Assembly (NCBI GenBank): GCA_045655165.1
Contig: JAZOOT010000064.1
Location: 1 to 7,961 of the forward strand
DNA length: 7,961 bases
Direction: 5' to 3'
Source: SIG607 sp045655165
Lineage (GTDB): Bacteria; Bacillota; Clostridia; Oscillospirales; Acutalibacteraceae
The notes below the pieces were generated by a model. That model searched no databases. It was not told where the DNA came from and saw nothing but the letters and a program-made list of their open reading frames with translations. The position numbers and the translations under genes were made by a program. Of this stretch, positions 1 through 5,381 are shown in pieces (position 1 is the stretch's first letter; each line of letters opens with the position of its first letter).

Positions 1-158
1 CTGATTAAAGTTAATTTTTAATATTTTTACAAAAGAATACTATTTTATTATTTGCACTTATACATATATACTGCCTTATTAAAAATTATTGTTTTAATGT
101 TTATTACTTTACAATGCTGTGTTTTTTTTATATCCTGTTATTTCCTGCTTATACGTTC
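1..158. other. AT-rich non-coding stretch at the left edge
   Basis: Very AT-rich sequence with stop codons in every frame and no ribosome binding site followed by an open frame. No hairpin with a T-run, tRNA-like fold or repeat was recognised. All three plus-strand frames close within the first 20 or so bases, so no gene enters from the left on this strand. It is best read as upstream spacer of the recombinase gene. Confidence 0.6.
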
Positions 159-187
159 TTGACAAATAAATTAAAGTTTTGTATAAT
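159..187 (+). promoter_or_regulatory. Consensus sigma-A promoter of the recombinase gene
   Basis: TTGACA at 159-164 and TATAAT at 182-187 are separated by exactly 17 bp, a full match to the vegetative consensus. Transcription would start near 194, giving a leader of about 25 nt that contains the GAGGTG ribosome binding site at 208-213. Such a strong promoter in front of a recombinase suggests that repression is needed, and the -10 box lies inside the palindrome at 173-205. Confidence 0.85.
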
Positions 188-205
188 TGAATTATACAAA
201 ACTTT
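173..205. repeat. Perfect 33-bp palindrome over the -10 box (operator or recombinase site)
   Basis: The left arm AAAGTTTTGTATAATT (173-188) and right arm AATTATACAAAACTTT (190-205) are perfect reverse complements around a single G at 189. It covers the -10 box and start region of the recombinase promoter and ends just before the ribosome binding site. Only part of it would be transcribed, so it more likely acts as DNA (repressor operator or recombinase binding site) than as an RNA hairpin. It can also be read as two 13-bp inverted arms around a 7-bp core, the general layout of tyrosine recombinase core sites. The binding protein is unknown. Confidence 0.85.
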
Positions 206-218
206 GTGAGGTGTTATT

Positions 219-1199
219 ATGAAATATGAAATAATAATGAGTTCACCGCCGTTACTTAGGGATTTTTTAACATACAGCGAAACTGTTAAAGGAAAATCGA
301 GCGCATCTATTGAAGAATATTATTTTGATTTAACAACCTTTTTTAAATATTTAAAACAAATAAGGAAAAAAGTTGACCCTACTCTTCCCTTTTCTGACAT
401 AGAAATTTCTGATATTGATATTGAAATACTTAAAACCGTATCTTTAACCGATTTACACTCATTTTTGGTGTTTTGCAAGCTTGAACGCGGTAATAATAGC
501 ACAACAAGGGCCCGAAAATGCTCTACATTGCGTATTTTCTTTAAATATTTAACTTCACACAAGGGCTTATTAAAGGATAATCCTGCGCAACTTTTGGATA
601 CACCATCTATTAAAAAATCTTTGCCTAAACATCTAACACTTGAAGAAAGCATAGATTTACTTAAATCGGTAGATGGCCCAAATAAAGAGCGTGATTATTG
701 TATTTTAACGCTTTTTTTAAACTGCGGAATGCGACTCAGCGAACTTTGTAACATAAATTTAACCGACATACGCTCAGATAATTCGCTTCGCCTTTTGGGT
801 AAAGGCAACAAAGAAAGAATAGTTTATTTAAACGATGCTTGTTGCAATGCATTAAACTCTTATCTTGCTGTAAGGCCAAAAGACGGAATTCCGCCATCGT
901 ACGCAAACGCCCTTTTTATTAGCAGAAACAAGCGAAGAATTAGCAACAAAACAGTACAACATCTTGTTAAAACATATTTGGCCAAAGCCGGCCTTTCCGG
1001 TATGGGGCTATCAACCCACAAACTTCGCCATACTGCCGCTACTTTAATGTATCAGCAAGGTGGTGTTGATATTAGAATTTTAAAAGAAATACTGGGCCAC
1101 GCAAACCTTGGAACAACCCAAATTTATACTCACGTTGCCGATAAACAAATTGAAGATGCAATTAAAGCAAACCCGTTATCTAAAATAAAAAACGATTAA
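219..1199 (+). CDS. xerC: Tyrosine recombinase, XerC/XerD family (catalytically intact)
   Basis: A 326-aa site-specific recombinase that would cut and rejoin DNA through a 3'-phosphotyrosine intermediate; Xer members resolve chromosome dimers in the cytoplasm. An N-terminal SAM-like core-binding domain covers about residues 8-125. The C-terminal catalytic domain, from about 138, has the full set: Arg172 (GMRLSEL), Lys195 (GKGNKER), His267 and Arg270 (HKLRH), His294 (LGHANL) and nucleophile Tyr303 (IYTHV). It is slightly longer than classical XerC/XerD (about 300 aa) because of an insert near residues 50-70. The ATG at 219 follows GAGGTG with 5-nt spacing; a second Met at residue 7 has no comparable site. 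It is monocistronic, with a consensus promoter and a terminator. The family is certain, but XerC rather than another Xer or an integrase of a lost element is an inference. No phage or integron genes lie beside it. Confidence 0.9.
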   Translation: MKYEIIMSSPPLLRDFLTYSETVKGKSSASIEEYYFDLTTFFKYLKQIRKKVDPTLPFSDIEISDIDIEILKTVSLTDLHSFLVFCKLERGNNSTTRARKCSTLRIFFKYLTSHKGLLKDNPAQLLDTPSIKKSLPKHLTLEESIDLLKSVDGPNKERDYCILTLFLNCGMRLSELCNINLTDIRSDNSLRLLGKGNKERIVYLNDACCNALNSYLAVRPKDGIPPSYANALFISRNKRRISNKTVQHLVKTYLAKAGLSGMGLSTHKLRHTAATLMYQQGGVDIRILKEILGHANLGTTQIYTHVADKQIEDAIKANPLSKIKND

Positions 1200-1226
1200 A
1201 AAGAGCCACAAAAAGTGGCTCTTTTT
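1198..1226. terminator. Bidirectional terminator between the recombinase and spoIVA
   Basis: The stem AGAGCCAC (1202-1209) / GTGGCTCT (1215-1222) has an AAAAA loop, is extended by A-T pairs on both sides, and ends in a run of seven T at 1222-1228. The A-run at 1198-1202 gives the matching T-run on the other strand. It serves two convergent genes: the recombinase stop codon (1197-1199) and the spoIVA stop codon (1227-1229) touch its two flanks. Confidence 0.9.
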
Positions 1227-2702
1227 TTATAAAATAATACAAATTAACCCGTTACAGCCCTCGTTTATAACCTTTTCAAGCGTTTCTTGTAATCTCATTC
1301 TTGCATCGTGCGGCATACGAGCAAGTTTGGTGTGTAATCCTTCATTAACAAGTTCATGGAGCGATTTACCAAAAATATTGGAATCCCAAATTTTTACCGG
1401 ATCTTCTTCAAATTCGCTAAGCAAATACATAATTAGGTCTTCACTTTGTTTTTCAGAGCCAACAATCGGGCTAACTTCGGTTGTAATATCGGCTCTCATC
1501 ATATGTATAGACGGAGCCGATGCTTTTAATCTTACACCGTATCTTCCGCCTTGTTTCATAATTTCGGGTTCTTCAAGGGTTAATTCCTCAAGCGATGGCA
1601 TAACAATTCCGTAACCGGTTGCTTCAACCTCATCAAGCGCGTTTTTTATTCGTTCGTAATCTTTTTTAATTTTTGAAAGACCGACAATGTTTTGCATTAA
1701 CTCGCAATCATTTTTAATTGATATATTGGTCATTTCGTTAATAACTTTGTAAAAAAGTTCGCTTTGTATTTTAAACTCAACTTCAGCTGTTCCTGTACCA
1801 AAATTAACATTGTTTACAGTTACTTTTTCAACATTATCACACGCACAGTTATCTTTAATGGTTTCTAAGTCTTTAATTATTTTAATATTTGCTGAACAGT
1901 CTTTGATTATATGATTAATGTCAACCCTTAACCAATGTTCTAAACCCAAAGTATTAACCCAAGCTGGATATTTAACCGCAATTTCTTTAATTGGAAACTC
2001 ATAAAGAATTTCGCCTAAAATATACTGAATATCGTTAATATTCAAATCTATACAATTAACAGGAATTACAGGGACATCGTATTTAGTTTTTAGTTCGTCT
2101 GCAAGAATTTTTGCTTCATCACTGTTTGGAAACATACAGTTTAATATAACGGCAAACGGTTTGTTGATTTGCTTCAATTCAGAAACAACTCTTGCTTCTG
2201 CTTCTTCATAATCTTGTCTTGGAATATCGCTTATACTTCCGTCGGTGGTTACTACCAATCCAATTGTAGAATGTTCTTTAATAACCTTATCTGTACCAAT
2301 TTCGGCCGCCATATTAAATGGAACCGGCTCATCGTACCAAGGTGTCATAACCATTCTTGGCTGTTCGTTTTCAATATAACCTAATGCACTCGGCACAATA
2401 TATCCAACACAGTCAATTAACCTTACCTTAAATCCCGCGTTGTCGTTTACATTAATTTTAATAGCATTTTCGGGAATAAATTTAGGTTCAGTTGTCATAA
2501 TGGTTCTTCCTGAAGATGATTGAGGCAGTTCGTCTTTTGCCCTTTCTCTGCCAACGTCATCGCTAATATTAGGTATAACAAGTGTGTTCATAAATTGCTT
2601 TATAAAGGTTGATTTGCCACTTCTAACAGGACCAACCACACCAATATAAATATCACCGTTTGTTCTTGTAGCAATATCGTTATAAATGCTTGAATTAGTC
2701 AT
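1227..2702 (-). CDS. spoIVA: Stage IV sporulation protein A (spore coat morphogenetic ATPase)
   Basis: SpoIVA is a mother-cell ATPase that polymerises on the forespore surface into the basement layer on which the coat is built; it is also needed for cortex formation. At 491 aa it is almost the same length as the Bacillus subtilis protein (492 aa). The N-terminal TRAFAC-like domain has Walker A GPVRSGKS at residues 24-31, the two sensor threonines Thr70-Thr71 (TTEP) and Asp97 in the LIDCVGY Walker B region, all at the numbers known for B. subtilis. The middle and C-terminal parts are conserved, and the protein ends in the typical GLICIIL tail that contributes to membrane docking through SpoVM. 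ATG at 2702 is preceded by GGAGG with 7-nt spacing. A candidate sigma-E promoter lies upstream, consistent with mother-cell expression. It is monocistronic, with a terminator shared with the convergent recombinase gene. Confidence 0.98.
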   Translation of the reverse strand: MTNSSIYNDIATRTNGDIYIGVVGPVRSGKSTFIKQFMNTLVIPNISDDVGRERAKDELPQSSSGRTIMTTEPKFIPENAIKINVNDNAGFKVRLIDCVGYIVPSALGYIENEQPRMVMTPWYDEPVPFNMAAEIGTDKVIKEHSTIGLVVTTDGSISDIPRQDYEEAEARVVSELKQINKPFAVILNCMFPNSDEAKILADELKTKYDVPVIPVNCIDLNINDIQYILGEILYEFPIKEIAVKYPAWVNTLGLEHWLRVDINHIIKDCSANIKIIKDLETIKDNCACDNVEKVTVNNVNFGTGTAEVEFKIQSELFYKVINEMTNISIKNDCELMQNIVGLSKIKKDYERIKNALDEVEATGYGIVMPSLEELTLEEPEIMKQGGRYGVRLKASAPSIHMMRADITTEVSPIVGSEKQSEDLIMYLLSEFEEDPVKIWDSNIFGKSLHELVNEGLHTKLARMPHDARMRLQETLEKVINEGCNGLICIIL

Positions 2703-2736
2703 AAATATTCCTCCACTGTTTTGCCTCTTTTGTAAA

Positions 2737-2765
2737 GGAATATGTTTATTAAATTAAAAATATTA
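2737..2765 (-). promoter_or_regulatory. Candidate sigma-E promoter of spoIVA
   Basis: On the minus strand, TAATATT (2765-2759) fits the sigma-E -35 form KMATATT at all seven positions. After 14 bp comes CATATTCC (2744-2737), which keeps the CATA core of the -10 form CATACANT. The transcript would start about 30 nt upstream of the ATG, ahead of the GGAGG site. spoIVA is known to be sigma-E dependent in Bacillus. The same arrangement precedes spoIIM, which strengthens the call. The -10 match is only partial and the region is very AT-rich. Confidence 0.5.
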
Positions 2766-2766
2766 C

Positions 2767-2804
2767 AAAAAAATAACACCAAAAAATAAATTTGGTGTTA
2801 TTTT
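2767..2804 (-). terminator. Terminator of the spoIIM-xerD operon
   Basis: On the minus strand, a 14-bp perfect stem pairs 2791-2804 with 2770-2783 (core AACACC / GGTGTT) around a 7-nt loop, and merges into a run of seven T at 2773-2767. The xerD stop codon (2800-2798) is inside the stem. The spoIVA -35 candidate begins directly after the T-run, so the two transcription units are tightly packed. Confidence 0.88.
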
Positions 2805-3676
2805 GCAAGCGGATGAAATTTTTTGTAAGATATAGCGTATTTATTTTTAACAAGTTGTGCGTAAACGTTTGTTGTAGAAATATCAGAATGTCCAAGTAGT
2901 TGTTGAACATCTTTTAAATCGGCACCGTTTTCAAGTAAATGTGTTGCAAAAGAATGTCTAAATGTTAAAGAAGTAATTTCTTTTTTAATATCTGCCTGTT
3001 TAGCATAAGATTTAACAATTTTCCAAAAACCCTGGCGTGAAAGCGCCTGACCGGACATATTTGTAAAAAGCTTTTCTTCGTTATTATTATAAATAACAAT
3101 AGGTCTAATTTTATTTATGTAATTTTCAAGGGTTTTAAGCGCATTTGGATAAATTGGAATAATTCTTTCGTTTTTATTATTACGTAAATGTAAAATGCCA
3201 ACAGAAAGGTTAATGTCTGAAATAGTTAAATCAATTAGTTCAGAAACTTTAATTCCGGTTGCATACATAAGCTCAAGCATTGCTTTATCGCGCTGAGATT
3301 TAAAATCATTGCCGTTTGGCTGTGCAAGCAAAAGCATAATTTCTTTTTGTGAAAGTGCCTCGGGAACGTGTTTTTCGGTTTGGTTTAACTTTAATTTTTC
3401 AACAGGGTTTAAAGAAATAACTTTATTCTTTTGCAAAAAACCGTAAAAACAGCGAATTGAAGCCAACACACGTGAAAGAGTTGAACTTGAAAACTTTTTA
3501 TCTTTTAAATATGAAATATAATCGGTTACATCGCGTTCATTCAATTCTTCGGGTTTTTTACTTGCTTCAAAATATTTTACAAAAGCATTTATATCGCGAA
3601 TATACGACTGATATGTATTGTTGGAACATTTTTTTACATTAAGTAAATAAGAAGAAAAATCTGCAATATATGTCAT
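2798..3676 (-). CDS. xerD: Tyrosine recombinase XerD-like, with altered catalytic residues
   Basis: A 292-aa XerD-family protein placed directly after spoIIM, the same order as spoIIM-xerD (ripX) in Bacillus and many Clostridia. The N-terminal core-binding domain covers about residues 1-85 and the catalytic domain about 100-285, ending with a FHPLA motif like the usual HPRA end. Arg240 (FRHSFATHLL), His263 (LLGHSD) and Tyr272 (VYAQL) are present. Three catalytic positions differ from normal XerD: the first Arg is Lys143 (TGIKVSEL), the beta-hairpin Lys aligns with Asn166 (RNNKNER instead of GKGNKER), and the His of HxxR is Leu237 (LTFR). The ATG at 3676 is chosen because GGGTGAG precedes it and only 4 nt separate it from the spoIIM stop. 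An in-frame TTG at 3694, inside spoIIM, has no comparable site. Coupling suggests it is read with spoIIM during sporulation. The fold is certain; strand-exchange activity is doubtful. Confidence 0.93.
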   Translation of the reverse strand: MTYIADFSSYLLNVKKCSNNTYQSYIRDINAFVKYFEASKKPEELNERDVTDYISYLKDKKFSSSTLSRVLASIRCFYGFLQKNKVISLNPVEKLKLNQTEKHVPEALSQKEIMLLLAQPNGNDFKSQRDKAMLELMYATGIKVSELIDLTISDINLSVGILHLRNNKNERIIPIYPNALKTLENYINKIRPIVIYNNNEEKLFTNMSGQALSRQGFWKIVKSYAKQADIKKEITSLTFRHSFATHLLENGADLKDVQQLLGHSDISTTNVYAQLVKNKYAISYKKFHPLAK

Positions 3677-3680
3677 ATAC

Positions 3681-4307
3681 TCACCCGAATTCAAAGAAAT
3701 TTACAAAAGCAACAAACATTAAGCTTTGAATCAACGCAGAAAAAACGATTATCGCCAACAAACCAAAAAATTGCAAAGCAACCTTTTTTAGCTGCGGTTT
3801 ATTTTCAGACTGACCTTCTGATATTAAAAGTTTTCCCAAACAATAAGATAAATTAAGAGAGTTACACGCGCCTGTAATTAAAGCCAAAACAGAAACACAA
3901 GAAGCAGGAATTATTATAATAAGGTTATATGCAATTGCTTGAAATTTAAAATTAAGATAAAGATTGCCAAGCAAAATGCCAAGCAAAAAACCTTTTGTAA
4001 TAATTACAACCGGAATAAATGCAATGCCTATTAGCGAAGTACCAAAAAGATAAATTAACATCAAAAACACAATTTCTGTAACTAATGTTAGTAAAAAAAC
4101 TGTAAAGAATGGTTGTGAAATTTTTTGCGTTACGCAGGTTTTAAGTAACACTTCTGAAAGCAAATCGGTTTTTCCTGCCGAAAAAAACAAGCACCCTGCA
4201 AAAAGTGAAATTATAAATAAAAACGTAAATGCAATAACTGATGAATTTTCTTTTATTGTACTAATGGTTTTAAAGCGGTTTAAATAAAGAACTGTAGAAT
4301 GTTTCAT
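3681..4307 (-). CDS. spoIIM: Stage II sporulation protein M (engulfment membrane protein)
   Basis: SpoIIM is a polytopic mother-cell membrane protein that anchors SpoIID and SpoIIP, the cell-wall hydrolases that drive engulfment of the forespore. The 208-aa product is close to the B. subtilis protein (about 214 aa). A short, positively charged N-terminus is followed by five likely membrane segments at about 23-43, 68-88, 91-118, 124-146 and 182-204. The block around residues 86-114 (YLFGTSLIGIAF, then KGFLLGILLG) is typical of the SpoIIM/DUF95 family. The ATG at 4307 is chosen over an in-frame TTG at 4436: GAGGG lies 4 nt upstream of it, the length then matches the family, and a candidate sigma-E promoter falls inside the longer version. 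The stop codon is part of the xerD ribosome binding site, 4 nt before the xerD ATG. Confidence 0.95.
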   Translation of the reverse strand: MKHSTVLYLNRFKTISTIKENSSVIAFTFLFIISLFAGCLFFSAGKTDLLSEVLLKTCVTQKISQPFFTVFLLTLVTEIVFLMLIYLFGTSLIGIAFIPVVIITKGFLLGILLGNLYLNFKFQAIAYNLIIIIPASCVSVLALITGACNSLNLSYCLGKLLISEGQSENKPQLKKVALQFFGLLAIIVFSALIQSLMFVAFVNFFEFG

Positions 4308-4336
4308 AATGCCCTCGCCTTTCATATATTTATTAA

Positions 4337-4365
4337 AACATATGCTATCAAAGGACAAGATATTA
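4337..4365 (-). promoter_or_regulatory. Candidate sigma-E promoter of spoIIM-xerD
   Basis: On the minus strand, TAATATC (4365-4359) matches six of seven positions of the sigma-E -35 form KMATATT. After 14 bp comes CATATGTT (4344-4337), matching CATA and the final T of the -10 form CATACANT. The predicted start is about 23 nt ahead of the ATG. spoIIM is sigma-E dependent in Bacillus, and the spoIVA promoter here has the same element order and 14-bp spacer. A SpoIIID-like word lies on the other strand within the spacer (see findings). Confidence 0.6.
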
Positions 4366-4374
4366 CAACAGTAT

Positions 4375-4528
4375 ATTATGTAACCTAAAACCGCCTGCAA
4401 CAATAAAGGCGCAAGAATAAATATACTACAAAACAAGCATTATGTCAACCAAAATTATAAAAATTTATATATTATGTAAACTTATTATGTAAACCGAACT
4501 ATATATGGTGTTTATGATTATGTAAACC
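4375..4528 (+). repeat. Cluster of five ATTATGTAAACC-like direct repeats
   Basis: Copies, all on the plus strand: ATTATGTAACC (4375-4385), ATTATGTCAACC (4439-4450), ATTATGTAAACT (4471-4482), ATTATGTAAACC (4484-4495) and ATTATGTAAACC (4517-4528). Distances between starts are 64, 32, 13 and 33 bp; three of these are close to whole numbers of helical turns. The third copy, together with TATATA before it (4466-4471), equals the central region plus XerD arm of the B. subtilis dif site. The cluster lies between divergent promoters, so it may be a multi-site regulator binding region or a recombinase accessory site. It is not a CRISPR array, because the units are too short and unevenly spaced. Confidence 0.75.
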
Positions 4529-4569
4529 ACAAATTGTAGCAATTAAAATTATACTTTCTTTTTTAGTAA

Positions 4570-4588
4570 ATTATGGTATAATCATAAT
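4570..4588 (+). promoter_or_regulatory. Extended -10 promoter of the SDR gene, inside a small inverted repeat
   Basis: TATAAT at 4577-4582 with TG at 4574-4575 forms an extended -10 box. No good -35 box is seen (the best is TTTCTT at 4555-4560), which fits an extended -10 type. The -10 is framed by ATTATG (4570-4575) and CATAAT (4583-4588), an inverted repeat that could be a small operator. ATTATG is also the first half of the upstream repeat element. Confidence 0.6.
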
Positions 4589-4612
4589 ATAAATTAAATT
4601 TTAGGTGATTGT

Positions 4613-5347
4613 ATGAGTAAAACCGTTTTAATTACAGGTGCCGCGGGTGGTATCGGTACCGCTTTGTGCATGAAGTTTGCAAGTATGGGATGGAATATTG
4701 TTTTGCATTATAACAATTCCGTTTATGCAGCAAAAACTTTGGCCGAAACCTTAAAATCCAACGGAGCCGATGTTTTATTATACCGTGCCGATTTAACCGA
4801 AAAAAACGAAGTTCAGGCAATGGTCCACTCTGCCCTATCGCGCTTTGGTAAAATAGATGCTTTAATAAATAACGCAGGCGTTTCAAAACAAAACCTTTTT
4901 ACTGATATTACCGAAAGCGAATGGGATTTTGTTCTTGATACAAACCTAAAAAGCGCTTTTTTGGTTTCACAAGCTGTTGTTAAAAGTATGATTTCAAATA
5001 AAAGCGGTAAAATTGTTAATATATCTTCAATGTGGGGCGTTAGCGGCGCTTCGTGCGAAGTTCACTATTCGGCTTCAAAAGCCGGTCTTATTGGTCTTAC
5101 AAAAGCCCTTGCGAAAGAGGTTGCGCCAAGTTCAATAAACATTAACTGCATTGCGCCTGGGTTAATTGAAACCCAAATGAATGATAATATCTCCGTTGAA
5201 GATTTGGCAACCTTTGTTGATGAAATTCCTCTTGGCAGAATGGGCGACCCTTACGAAGTGGCTTCCCTTGCATATTTTCTTTGCTGTAACGAATCCGATT
5301 ACATTACGGGTCAGGTAATTTCCTGCGACGGAGGAATAAACATTTAA
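4613..5347 (+). CDS. SDR oxidoreductase, FabG family (possibly EF-P 5-aminopentanone reductase, YmfI type)
   Basis: A 244-aa classical short-chain dehydrogenase/reductase, expected to be cytoplasmic and NADP(H)-linked. The Rossmann dinucleotide site is TGAAGGIG at residues 8-15. NNAG is at 86-89, and the catalytic residues are Asn111, Ser139, Tyr152 and Lys156 (YSASK). It ends with the usual ITGQVISCDGG block. General annotation would be 3-oxoacyl-ACP reductase (FabG), a step of fatty acid elongation. However, no other fab genes are nearby, and the block around residues 141-165 (WGVSGASCEVHYSASK) resembles, from memory, Clostridia proteins assigned to the YmfI branch, which reduces the 5-aminopentanone modification on elongation factor P. 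I cannot decide between the two without a tree. ATG at 4613 follows AGGTGA with 4-nt spacing. It is monocistronic, with its own promoter and a terminator shared with mutS2. Confidence 0.95.
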   Translation: MSKTVLITGAAGGIGTALCMKFASMGWNIVLHYNNSVYAAKTLAETLKSNGADVLLYRADLTEKNEVQAMVHSALSRFGKIDALINNAGVSKQNLFTDITESEWDFVLDTNLKSAFLVSQAVVKSMISNKSGKIVNISSMWGVSGASCEVHYSASKAGLIGLTKALAKEVAPSSININCIAPGLIETQMNDNISVEDLATFVDEIPLGRMGDPYEVASLAYFLCCNESDYITGQVISCDGGINI

Positions 5348-5349
5348 GA

Positions 5350-5381
5350 AAAAGCTGTTAAGCATTTGCTTAACAGCTTTT
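5350..5381. terminator. Bidirectional terminator between the SDR gene and mutS2
   Basis: A perfect 13-bp stem AAAGCTGTTAAGC (5351-5363) / GCTTAACAGCTTT (5368-5380), with ATTT as loop and one more A-T pair outside, is followed by a T-rich stretch on the plus strand and by CTTTTTCTT on the minus strand. The mutS2 stop codon (5382-5380) overlaps the right arm, and the SDR stop (5345-5347) is 3 nt before the stem. Confidence 0.9.

Larger units (their letters stand above)
4308..4612. other. Divergent control region between spoIIM and the SDR gene
   Basis: A 305-bp non-coding region between divergent genes. From left to right it holds the spoIIM ribosome binding site, the candidate spoIIM sigma-E promoter (4337-4365), five direct ATTATGTAAACC-like repeats (4375-4528), and the SDR promoter (-10 at 4577-4582) with AGGTGA as ribosome binding site (4603-4608). 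The frame upstream of spoIIM stays open to 4436 but carries these control sites, so I do not consider it coding. Confidence 0.75.

Noticed and set aside
173..205. PerR, Fur or LexA box, or an intrinsic terminator
   Set aside because: PerR/Fur 7-1-7 sites need TTATAAT-N-ATTATAA in a different register, no GAAC-N4-GTTC LexA form is present, and only part of the palindrome would be transcribed.
173..205. A true lox site
   Set aside because: The similarity to loxP arms is limited, the spacer would be 7 bp, and both arms are AT-rich; kept only as a structural analogy.
219..1199. Integrase of a prophage or integrative element
   Set aside because: No excisionase, attachment-site duplication, phage gene or tRNA end is visible and the neighbours are core genes; it could not be fully excluded because the left flank is only 218 bp.
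3677..3694. Longer xerD starting at TTG 3694 inside spoIIM
   Set aside because: Only six extra residues, a rare start codon and no suitable ribosome binding site; the ATG at 3676 is preceded by GGGTGAG.
4308..4436. N-terminal extension of spoIIM from an in-frame TTG at 4436 (about 43 extra residues, partly hydrophobic)
   Set aside because: TTG start without a clear ribosome binding site; the ATG at 4307 has GAGGG ahead of it, gives the normal family length, and the extension would cover the candidate promoter.
4375..4528. CRISPR array
   Set aside because: Repeat units are only 11-12 bp, spacing is uneven (13 to 64 bp) and no cas genes are near.
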